A stretch of 5,614 nt of DNA from Dehalococcoidia bacterium CG2_30_46_9 (GTDB taxonomy: Bacteria > Chloroflexota > Dehalococcoidia > GIF9 > AB-539-J10). Both the position numbers and the translations under genes were made by a program. Each line of letters begins with the position of its first letter. Position 1 is the first letter of the stretch. A model generated the notes under the pieces. That model searched no databases. It was not told the DNA's origin and worked only from the letters and a program-made list of their open reading frames with translations. Positions 1 through 4,668 of this stretch are shown one piece after another. The stretch spans positions 1,537 to 7,150 of the forward strand of contig MNYE01000069.1 of the NCBI GenBank assembly GCA_001873005.1, in the 5' to 3' direction.

Positions 1-162
1 GTAGTGCCCCCGGAGGTAACCGAGGCCATTCTTAAGGAATGTAAGAGGCTGAGGCTCAGCCGCATATGGCTCCAACCGGGCTCAGAAAGTGAAGCTGCTA
101 TAGCCTTCTGCCACGAAAACAACTTGAAAGTGGTACATAGTGTCTGTGTGATGTTAAGTTAA
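1..162 (+). CDS. CoA-binding domain protein (YccU/COG1832-like), C-terminal fragment
   Basis: Frame 1 is open from the left edge to a TAA at 160-162, giving 53 C-terminal residues; the start lies outside the window. The fragment starts VVPPEVTEAILKEC, then has IWLQPGSESEAAIAFC and NLKVVHSVCVML. This matches the end of the small Rossmann-fold CoA-binding proteins, in which a V-P-P segment is followed by a W-x-QPGA/S-E-S-x-x-A motif and a final V-V-H-x-x-C-I/V-M strand. The family is thought to bind CoA or a related nucleotide, and its physiological role is poorly defined. The stop codon abuts the Shine-Dalgarno site of the next gene (AAGGAGG, 161-167), so the two are probably co-transcribed. 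The family call rests on motif memory and is fairly secure; the function is not. Confidence 0.8.
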   Translation, partial: VVPPEVTEAILKECKRLRLSRIWLQPGSESEAAIAFCHENNLKVVHSVCVMLS

Positions 163-171
163 GGAGGTAAT

Positions 172-465
172 ATGGAACCCGGAAGTAAAATCAAAAATAA
201 AAATGCAAAAATCAAAAAGTTTTGCATTTTGATTTGTAATTTTGATTTTTTATTCTTGACTTTTGATTTTAAGGAGGAGCTCCAGCAGAGGTTTGAGGCT
301 CTCGTATCCTTTCTGAAGTCTCCTGAGTCACAGAGGCTACGCGATGAGTCAGAGAAATATCTTGCCGAGGGCAAACATGTAACAGTGAGTGTATGTTTTG
401 ATGAAGGAAAACCCAGATACGAGCTTAAAATAATAGACGAGAAAAATGGAGGTACAAAGTCATGA
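172..465 (+). CDS. small unrecognised protein with an in-frame AT-rich repeat near its N-terminus
   Basis: The 97-residue frame starts at ATG 172, preceded by AAGGAGG (161-167), and its TGA overlaps the next ATG (ATGA, 462-465), so it is translationally coupled to the NifX-like gene. I do not recognise a family. Residues 34-97 look like a normal soluble protein: a charged helical part (EELQQRFEALVSFLK, then SQRLRDESEKYLAEG) followed by two likely beta strands (VTVSVCF and RYELKII). Residues about 5-33 (Lys/Asn-rich, then Phe/Leu-rich) are encoded by an AT-rich inverted-repeat element at about 186-270. Their hydrophobic stretch FCILICNFDFLFLTF mimics a membrane segment but is probably a by-product of the repeat. 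The insertion keeps the frame open. No good in-frame start follows a second AAGGAGG at 271-277, so ATG 172 is the best start. Whether the extended protein is functional cannot be told. Confidence 0.6.
   Translation: MEPGSKIKNKNAKIKKFCILICNFDFLFLTFDFKEELQQRFEALVSFLKSPESQRLRDESEKYLAEGKHVTVSVCFDEGKPRYELKIIDEKNGGTKS
186..270 (-). repeat. AT-rich interspersed repeat, copy 1 (inverted relative to copy 2)
   Basis: This low-complexity A/T-rich block contains a perfect 11-bp inverted repeat: AAAATGCAAAA (200-210) and TTTTGCATTTT (220-230), with a 9-nt loop. It shares three blocks with the reverse complement of the block at 3111-3215. CAAAAATAAAAATGCAAAA (192-210) matches exactly. Bases 221-245 match 23 of 25 positions with 3136-3160. 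TTGACTTTTGA (256-266) matches exactly. The blocks come in the same order in both copies, so this is one repeat family rather than chance AT-richness. The 9-mer TTAAGGAGG occurs on both sides (159-167 and 269-277), which might be a target-site duplication or simply two Shine-Dalgarno-like sequences. The outer boundaries are approximate. Confidence 0.75.
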
Positions 466-860
466 AGATTGCCGCTATAACGGAAGACGGGACAACTATC
501 AGCCAGCACTTCGGCAGAGCACCACTGTATGTGGTGGTCACCGTAGAGGATGGCAAGATTGTGAATAAGGAAACACGCAATAAGGCAGGGCATCACACCT
601 TTGCTGCCTACCAGGATGCTCCCTTAGCTCCTGGCGAAAGGCATGGGTATGATGCCGGCTCACAGGCAAAGCACACCAGCATGGCGGAGACTATCGCTGA
701 TTGTCAGGTGCTCATTGCTGGAGGCATGGGCTGGGGCGCCTATGAGAGCCTGAAAAGCCGCGGCATTGAGCCGGTGGTCACCGATGTTGAGAATATTGAG
801 GAAGCGGTAAAACTTTACCTTGAGAGTAAGCTACCTAACCTTATGGAGCGGCTGGACTAG
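462..860 (+). CDS. NifX/NifB-C-type dinitrogenase iron-molybdenum cofactor family protein
   Basis: The 132-residue protein belongs to the NifB/NifX family of small metallocluster-binding domains (PF02579). The opening MKIAAITEDGTTISQHFGRA, with the S-x-H-F-G-R-A signature around His16, and the later DCQVLIAGGMGWGAYESL segment (80-97) followed by RGIEPVVTD are typical. Between them lies a His-containing loop (His44, His45, His61, His71), the region where relatives often have His/Met/Cys-rich metal-binding insertions. NifX, NafY and NifB domains carry Fe-S or FeMo-cofactor precursors, but most stand-alone members in non-diazotrophs have unknown roles, and no nitrogenase gene is visible here. 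The start overlaps the previous stop (ATGA). The last 13 codons have a diverged copy downstream of the DUF1847 gene (1598-1636). A role in Fe-S or metal-cofactor handling is inferred from family and neighbours. Confidence 0.9.
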   Translation: MKIAAITEDGTTISQHFGRAPLYVVVTVEDGKIVNKETRNKAGHHTFAAYQDAPLAPGERHGYDAGSQAKHTSMAETIADCQVLIAGGMGWGAYESLKSRGIEPVVTDVENIEEAVKLYLESKLPNLMERLD

Positions 861-903
861 ACAGATACACGCGGTACGCAATGTTTGAAAGGAGGTTTTA
901 AAT

Positions 904-1599
904 ATGACCAAAAAATTGAGCGCTAAGTGTGCCAAGTGCCCTACTGTAGTTTGTGTGCCCCGAATCACAGCCGATGAGACACCTACCCTCGATAAAGCAC
1001 CAGCTTTTTGTCCCATGAAGGTCATGCCTGACGTCATAGAAAATGCTGTTGCTGAGTATGACAAGCCTGATGTTAAGGAATTTGCTCGCTTAGCTTCCTT
1101 GCAGGAGTTTGAATGCTACGAGCATACGCCTGATGGCATGAGAACCAAGAACCCCCGAATTCTGGAGCTGTTCCAGTTCGCTCAAAAGTGTGGGTATAAA
1201 AAGCTGGGGCTCGCCTTCTGTGCTGGGCTGGCGAATGAGGCTAGCATTCTGACTGATATGCTGGAAAACAAAGGATTTGAGGTAGTGTCAGTTCGGTGCA
1301 AGGTAGGCGCTACCCCAAAGGAGAGAATAGGAATAAAAGCGGAGGAAAAGATAAGAGGTGCGGATAGCTGGGAATCCATGTGTAGCCCCATAGTTCAGGC
1401 CGAGATTCTAAATTCAGAAAAAGTTGACCTCGCCATAATGCTTGGGCTTTGCATCGGGCACGATACGCTATTTATCAAGTATTGCCGTGTCCCGATGACG
1501 GTTTTAGCGGTCAAGGACAGGGTCACAGGCCATAACCCTCTAGCAGCTCTGTACCTCTCCTCTTCCTACTACGCGAGACTGATGAGCAAAACGAAGTGA
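904..1599 (+). CDS. DUF1847 cysteine-rich putative metal-binding protein
   Basis: The 231-residue protein has an N-terminal C-x2-C-x4-C cluster (Cys9, Cys12, Cys17) plus an FCPM motif (Cys36). It then has GLAFCAGLANEA around Cys106, Cys132, Cys160, and LGLCIGHDTLFIKYC (Cys183, Cys194) near the C-terminus, eleven cysteines in all. This pattern and length fit the DUF1847 family (PF08901), uncharacterised proteins of anaerobic bacteria and archaea usually annotated as metal-binding. The N-terminal cysteines could hold zinc or an Fe-S cluster; the GLAFCAGL and GLCIGHD segments may contribute further ligands or a redox-active thiol. ATG 904 is preceded by AAAGGAGG ending at 895, an ideal spacing. 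The TGA at 1597-1599 sits just inside a short sequence that echoes the end of the NifX-like gene. Function is unknown; a metal-cofactor role is suggested only by the cysteines and the neighbours. Confidence 0.85.
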   Translation: MTKKLSAKCAKCPTVVCVPRITADETPTLDKAPAFCPMKVMPDVIENAVAEYDKPDVKEFARLASLQEFECYEHTPDGMRTKNPRILELFQFAQKCGYKKLGLAFCAGLANEASILTDMLENKGFEVVSVRCKVGATPKERIGIKAEEKIRGADSWESMCSPIVQAEILNSEKVDLAIMLGLCIGHDTLFIKYCRVPMTVLAVKDRVTGHNPLAALYLSSSYYARLMSKTK

Positions 1600-1636
1600 G
1601 GGTAAGCTGCTTAACCTAATGGAGCGGCTGCACTAA
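1598..1636 (+). pseudogene. remnant of a NifX-like gene 3' end
   Basis: These 39 bases align without gaps to the last 39 bases of the NifX-like gene (822-860), with 33 identities by my count. In the matching frame they read EGKLLNLMERLH-stop, against ESKLPNLMERLD-stop in the intact gene. Similarity stops at the stop codon and does not extend upstream into the DUF1847 gene beyond about one base. The piece has no start codon of its own. It is best explained as the residue of a second NifX-family gene that once sat between DUF1847 and mrp and was deleted; a short segmental duplication is the alternative. An orphan Shine-Dalgarno-like AAAGGAGGG follows at 1634-1642. Confidence 0.6.
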
Positions 1637-1645
1637 AGGAGGGTA

Positions 1646-1666
1646 GCCAGCAACCTTGTTGCTGGC
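1646..1666 (+). other. perfect hairpin in the mrp leader
   Basis: GCCAGCAA (1646-1653) and TTGCTGGC (1659-1666) form a perfect 8-bp stem around the loop CCTTG. It lies in the 101-bp gap between the DUF1847 gene and mrp, after an orphan AAAGGAGGG and about 35 bases before the mrp start. No T-run follows, so it is not a standard intrinsic terminator. It may be an mRNA stability or processing structure, or a leftover from the rearrangement that removed the upstream NifX-like gene. Confidence 0.5.
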
Positions 1667-1700
1667 GAGGAGATTTACTTAAAGATTAAGGAGGAACTCT

Positions 1701-2726
1701 ATGCCAACACAAGAGCAGGTAATGGAAAGTCTTGACACGGTGCTGGTTCCCGGTGTTATGCGCAGTCTGGTCAAGATGAATTTAGTCCGGGAAGTCAGGA
1801 TTGCTGAGCGCAAAGTTGACATCACCCTTGCCTCAGCCGCTCTGTCACTGGAGAACCAAGAGTGGCTCAAAGACAGGACTAGTGACGTCGTCCAGAAGTT
1901 GGAGGGGGTTGAGGAAGTAGATGTCAGCTTTGTGGACAGCAAGCCGAAGGACATAAACGAGATAAGGTACGTCATCGCCATAATGAGCGGCAAGGGTGGC
2001 GTGGGCAAATCACTGGTCGCCAGCCTTACCGCCATTGCCCTGAAGCGCCAGGGGTGTGAGGTCGGTATTCTGGATGCCGATATCACCGGCCCCAGCATCC
2101 CGAAGATGTTCGGTATAAATACTAGACCTAGTGGCAGTGACAGCGGGATTCTACCGGTATCTTCAAGGTCAGGTATTGAACTCATGTCTATCAATCTACT
2201 CTTACCCAGCGAGGATGATGCCGTTATCTGGCGTGGACCACTTATTGGTAAAGCCATCACCCAGTTCTGGGAAGAGACGCTATGGGGAAAACTGGATTAT
2301 CTGGTAGTTGACCTGCCGCCGGGCACGGCTGATGCTCCTCTTACTGTCATGCAGACACTGCCCCTAACCGGGATAATCATCGTCTTTACCCCTCAAGCCC
2401 TGACGACGATGGTTGTGAGGAAAGCGATAAATATGGCTCGGCAGATGGGCAAACCGATTCTCGGGGTGGTGGAGAATATGAGCTATCTCTACGTGCCTGA
2501 GATAGACAGGAAGATTGAACTATTCGGCAAGAGCCGTGGAGAGGAGATGGCTCGCACCGCTCATGCCCCGCTTCTTGGTCGGCTACCCATAGACCCGGCT
2601 CTGGCTAAGCTCTGCGATGAAGGCAATATCGAGCACTATGATGCCGAGATTATAGCCAATCTGGGAGAGTCTCTGTTACAGGTAACGTCAGCAAAGGCGA
2701 CTTCTGGGAGCGATAGACATGATTGA
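1701..2726 (+). CDS. mrp: Mrp/ApbC/NBP35-type P-loop ATPase, iron-sulfur carrier family, lacking the CXXC motif
   Basis: The 341-residue protein has an N-terminal MIP18/DUF59-like domain (about 4-78) and a ParA/MinD-like P-loop domain. The latter shows a deviant Walker A SGKGGVGKS (96-104, signature Lys98), DADITGPSIPKMFG (125-138) and the Walker B/switch II DLPPGT (204-209). This architecture is that of bacterial Mrp/ApbC, a cytoplasmic ATPase that binds and delivers Fe-S clusters. After VVENMSY (256-262), where ApbC/Nbp35 proteins normally carry C-P-x-C for a dimer-bridging cluster, this protein reads LYVPEIDRKIELFG with no cysteine. Only Cys119 and Cys305 remain in the whole protein. It may therefore act without binding a cluster at the usual site, or use a partner's ligands. 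ATG 1701 follows AAGGAGG (1688-1694) at six bases. Its end overlaps moaE by 8 nt, implying translational coupling. Confidence 0.93.
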   Translation: MPTQEQVMESLDTVLVPGVMRSLVKMNLVREVRIAERKVDITLASAALSLENQEWLKDRTSDVVQKLEGVEEVDVSFVDSKPKDINEIRYVIAIMSGKGGVGKSLVASLTAIALKRQGCEVGILDADITGPSIPKMFGINTRPSGSDSGILPVSSRSGIELMSINLLLPSEDDAVIWRGPLIGKAITQFWEETLWGKLDYLVVDLPPGTADAPLTVMQTLPLTGIIIVFTPQALTTMVVRKAINMARQMGKPILGVVENMSYLYVPEIDRKIELFGKSRGEEMARTAHAPLLGRLPIDPALAKLCDEGNIEHYDAEIIANLGESLLQVTSAKATSGSDRHD

Positions 2727-3144
2727 AATTACTGAAAGGCCGATTCCCCCACAAAAGGTAATAGATAAGGTAAAAAGTGACCGTAGTGGCTGTGTAGTCA
2801 CCTACATCGGCCTAATTCGCAACTACTCTCAAGGCAGACCGGTTCTTTCTGTAGAATACCAGGACTCTAAGGGAAATGCCGAGAACACATTGCAGGAAAT
2901 TGCCAGCGAAGCCAGGCAAAGGTGGCAAATAGATGGAATAGCCATAACACACCGGGTTGGTAAGCTGAAGGTTGGTGAGATTAATCTGGTTGTTGCCGTA
3001 GCCTCACCCCACCGCAGCGAGGGCTTCGCTGCCTGCCAATATGTGATTGACCAGTTCAAGGAGAGGTTGCCCACGAAGAAAACGGAAACCTACCAGGACG
3101 GCGGCGGTAGAAAATTAAAAATCAAAGGTCAAAAGTCAAAATGA
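2719..3144 (+). CDS. moaE: molybdopterin synthase catalytic (large) subunit MoaE, with a repeat-derived C-terminus
   Basis: The 141-residue protein matches MoaE, which with thiocarboxylated MoaD converts precursor Z (cPMP) to molybdopterin in molybdenum cofactor synthesis. Visible signatures are GCVVTYIGLIRN (24-35), VEYQDSKGNAE (45-55), ITHRVGKLKVGE (76-87), VVAVASPHRSEGF (91-103) and FKERLPTKK (113-121). His98-Arg99, Lys114 and Lys121 correspond to the active-site His/Arg and the two catalytic lysines of E. coli MoaE; the usual Trp before the second lysine is replaced by Lys120. After the typical T-x-x-x-E/Q-DGG end, residues 131-141 (RKLKIKGQKSK) and the TGA are encoded by the AT-rich repeat starting near 3111, so the native tail appears to have been replaced. 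The normal tail is short and variable, so activity is probably kept. ATG 2719 lies inside the mrp end. No moaD is visible. Confidence 0.92.
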   Translation: MIEITERPIPPQKVIDKVKSDRSGCVVTYIGLIRNYSQGRPVLSVEYQDSKGNAENTLQEIASEARQRWQIDGIAITHRVGKLKVGEINLVVAVASPHRSEGFAACQYVIDQFKERLPTKKTETYQDGGGRKLKIKGQKSK

Positions 3145-3215
3145 CAACTCAAAATGCAAATTTTTTTAACTTTTGCTCTGTCATTTTGCATTTTTATTTT
3201 TGCTTTTTGCATTTC
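3111..3215 (+). repeat. AT-rich interspersed repeat, copy 2
   Basis: This A/T-rich block runs from the last 11 codons of moaE to just before the Shine-Dalgarno of the IscU-like gene. It can fold in alternative ways: AAAATGACA (3138-3146) with TGTCATTTT (3179-3187), or AAAATGCAAA (3151-3160) with TTTGCATTTT (3185-3194). It matches copy 1 (186-270) in reverse complement at three collinear blocks: 3184-3202 (19 of 19), 3136-3160 (23 of 25) and 3129-3139 (11 of 11). There is no open frame for a transposase, so it would be non-autonomous (MITE-like) or a structured intergenic repeat. The boundaries are approximate. The T-rich end may also reduce read-through between the two genes. Confidence 0.75.
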
Positions 3216-3230
3216 AAAAGGGGTAACTAG

Positions 3231-3680
3231 ATGACAGAAACCTGGGATGAGTTACAAGAAGAGGTAAACGCCGAGATGCAGAAAATCTATTCCGAGACAG
3301 TTATTGACCACGCCATGAATCCCAGAAATGTTGGTAGTATGGACAATGCAGACGGTTTTGCCCGTATTACCGGTCCCTGTGGGGACACTATGGAAATCTG
3401 GCTCAGGGTGAGGAATGATAGCATTGTTGAAGCCTCCTTCATGACCGATGGCTGTGGCACGAGTATCGCCGCCGGGAGCATGGTCACCGAGCTGGCTAAG
3501 GACAAAAACGCCACCCAGGCTCTAAAGATTAGCCAGCAGGACGTCTTGAATGCCCTGGGTGGACTACCTGAAGAGAGCCAGCACTGTGCTCTTCTGGCAG
3601 CAAATACATTGAAAGAGGCAGTAAAGGATTATCTAGTTCTTAAGAATGAACCGTGGAAGAAATCCTATAAGAGACAGTAG
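3231..3680 (+). CDS. IscU/NifU-N-type iron-sulfur cluster assembly scaffold
   Basis: The 149-residue protein has the IscU/NifU N-terminal fold signatures. YSETVIDHAMNPRNVGSM starts at residue 20. TGPCGDTMEIWLRV holds Cys50 and Asp52. FMTDGCGTSIAAGSMVTEL holds Cys75, and EESQHCALLAANTLKEA holds His118-Cys119. These are the three cluster-ligand cysteines and the conserved Asp of the family, and they are the only cysteines in the protein. It would assemble [2Fe-2S] or [4Fe-4S] clusters in the cytoplasm for transfer to apoproteins. The LPPVK motif that recruits the HscA chaperone in IscU is absent (LPEES instead), and no cysteine desulfurase, HscA/HscB or C-terminal NifU domain is visible. ATG 3231 follows AAAAGGGG (3216-3223). 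A second possible start at Met16 (3276) would give an IscU-like N-terminus. The stop TAG is part of the GTAG that opens the palindromic element at 3677. Confidence 0.92.
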   Translation: MTETWDELQEEVNAEMQKIYSETVIDHAMNPRNVGSMDNADGFARITGPCGDTMEIWLRVRNDSIVEASFMTDGCGTSIAAGSMVTELAKDKNATQALKISQQDVLNALGGLPEESQHCALLAANTLKEAVKDYLVLKNEPWKKSYKRQ

Positions 3681-3723
3681 TTGCCTGATTTATCAGGCAA
3701 AGCCCAATAAATTGGGCAACTAC
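3677..3723 (+). repeat. REP/BIME-like double-hairpin element bounded by GTAG and CTAC
   Basis: The 47-base element opens with GTAG (3677-3680). Hairpin 1 is TTGCCTGA/TCAGGCAA (3681-3688 and 3693-3700, loop TTTA). One A follows, then hairpin 2, GCCCAA/TTGGGC (3702-3707 and 3712-3717, loop TAAA), then AACTAC ending at 3723. The ends are also complementary (GTAGTT with AACTAC), so the whole can fold as a closed three-way junction. The loops TTTA and TAAA are complementary. A GTAG-led hairpin followed by an inverted hairpin ending in CTAC is the layout of REP/inverse-REP pairs (BIMEs) mobilised by RAYT transposases; that assignment is an inference. It lies between the IscU-like gene, whose stop it supplies, and the Shine-Dalgarno of the hydrolase gene. 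No T-run follows, so a terminator role is doubtful. Confidence 0.75.
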
Positions 3724-3738
3724 TTCAGGGGGTATCCC

Positions 3739-4572
3739 ATGGAAATTCGCATAACCACGCTCAGTGAAAATACAGCAAACTACGGCTATCTTGCCGAGTG
3801 GGGCCTCAGCATCTTGGTTGAGGTTGATGGATTGAGGATTCTTATGGACACCGGGCTGAGCTTCTCAGCAGTGCATAATGCCCAGCTAATGGGAATAGAC
3901 CTCACTACAATCGACCGCATAGTACTCAGTCATGGCCATGCCGACCACACTGGCGGGCTGCGAGAGGTGCTGAGAAGGAGGGGTGAGGTGGAAGTAATCG
4001 CACACCCGGATATCTGGGCTCCCAAGTATGTGCGTCGCGATGGAGAAACAGAAGAGCAGTATATTGGAATACCCTTCTCACGGGAGGAACTGGAGAGCCT
4101 GGGGGCACATTTCAACCTGGTGAGGGAGCCAGTTCGCATTACCGACCGTATCCTGACCACCGGGGAAATTCCCATGCTCTCAGGTTATGAAGAAATTGAA
4201 AATAACCTCTTCGTCAAAGAAGCTGGCGTACTCCAACCAGATAGACTGGCTGATGACCTAGCTCTGGTCATTGACACTGACTTTGGTCTGATAGTTATTC
4301 TGGGGTGTGCTCATCGAGGTATAATCAATACCCTGCGGCATGCTCAAAGATTGACCGGTAAGGAGCTGGTGTACGCCGTCATTGGTGGCACTCACCTCCT
4401 CCGGGCATCAGATGAACATATAGAGCAGACCATAGCCGACCTCAAGGAGATGGGAATCCAGAGGCTGGGTGTTTCCCATTGTACGGGCTTCCATGCCTCC
4501 GCACGACTGGCTCAGGAGTTTGAAGGTATTTTCTTCCTGAATAATGCAGGTACCCGGCTTACGTTGCCATAG
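3739..4572 (+). CDS. metallo-beta-lactamase-fold hydrolase, COG1237-like
   Basis: The 277-residue protein has the metallo-beta-lactamase metal signature SHGHADHTGG (His65, His67, Asp69, His70), followed by His89, LGCAHRGIINT (His192), GGTHLL (His219) and a C-terminal SHCTGFHA (His247, His252). The GCAH-x-G-I/L-x-N-T, GGTHL and HCTG series is typical of the COG1237 subgroup. Its members are often named 7,8-dihydropterin-6-methyl-4-(beta-D-ribofuranosyl)-aminobenzene-5'-phosphate synthase-like after an archaeal pterin enzyme. In bacteria the substrate is generally unknown, so I make no specific claim. I chose ATG 3739 because AGGGGG (3727-3732) precedes it at six bases and the protein then begins at the first beta strand (MEIRITTLSE). 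The frame is open upstream to 3646, but that part runs through the IscU-like gene end and the palindromic repeat. It is the last gene of the plus-strand run. Confidence 0.9.
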   Translation: MEIRITTLSENTANYGYLAEWGLSILVEVDGLRILMDTGLSFSAVHNAQLMGIDLTTIDRIVLSHGHADHTGGLREVLRRRGEVEVIAHPDIWAPKYVRRDGETEEQYIGIPFSREELESLGAHFNLVREPVRITDRILTTGEIPMLSGYEEIENNLFVKEAGVLQPDRLADDLALVIDTDFGLIVILGCAHRGIINTLRHAQRLTGKELVYAVIGGTHLLRASDEHIEQTIADLKEMGIQRLGVSHCTGFHASARLAQEFEGIFFLNNAGTRLTLP

Positions 4573-4578
4573 CCAGCT

Positions 4579-4602
4579 GGTCCTGAACTTGATTCAGGAA
4601 CC
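4579..4602. other. inverted repeat between converging genes, possible weak terminator
   Basis: TCCTGAA (4581-4587) and TTCAGGA (4593-4599) form a 7-bp stem with the loop CTTGA; flanking GG and CC can extend it with one bulged base. It sits just after the hydrolase stop, in the roughly 96-bp gap between the plus-strand run and the converging feoB end. Neither strand has a T-run after it, so it is only a candidate bidirectional or Rho-assisted termination structure. I see nothing else in this gap. Confidence 0.35.
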
Positions 4603-4668
4603 CTATTATCGAGGAACATTATGCTTCACGTTGGAGCACCAAAGTATATCATGCAAGTAATCCCTAAT

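Noticed and set aside
190..260. Signal peptide or lipoprotein-like N-terminus of the small protein
   Set aside because: The hydrophobic stretch coincides with the AT-rich repeat shared with 3111-3215, so it is more likely a translated repeat than an evolved signal.
159..596. Minus-strand frame of 145 codons
   Set aside because: It runs antisense to the repeat, the small gene and the NifX-like gene; the product resembles no family and has no ribosome-binding context.
462..860. True nitrogenase cofactor gene nifX
   Set aside because: The protein is of the general NifX/NifB-C family, but no nif structural or assembly genes specific to nitrogen fixation are visible, so no nif symbol is assigned.
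1679..2260. Minus-strand frame of 193 codons
   Set aside because: It is antisense to the conserved Mrp domains and its Ser/Leu-rich product is typical of a shadow frame.
3677..3723. tRNA or small structured RNA gene
   Set aside because: The three-way fold is too short and lacks the anticodon and T-loop features of a tRNA; symmetric GTAG/CTAC ends fit a REP-like DNA element better.
3646..3738. Upstream in-frame start for the metallo-beta-lactamase-fold protein
   Set aside because: The extra 31 codons overlap the IscU-like gene and translate the palindromic repeat; ATG 3739 has its own Shine-Dalgarno and starts at the fold's first strand.
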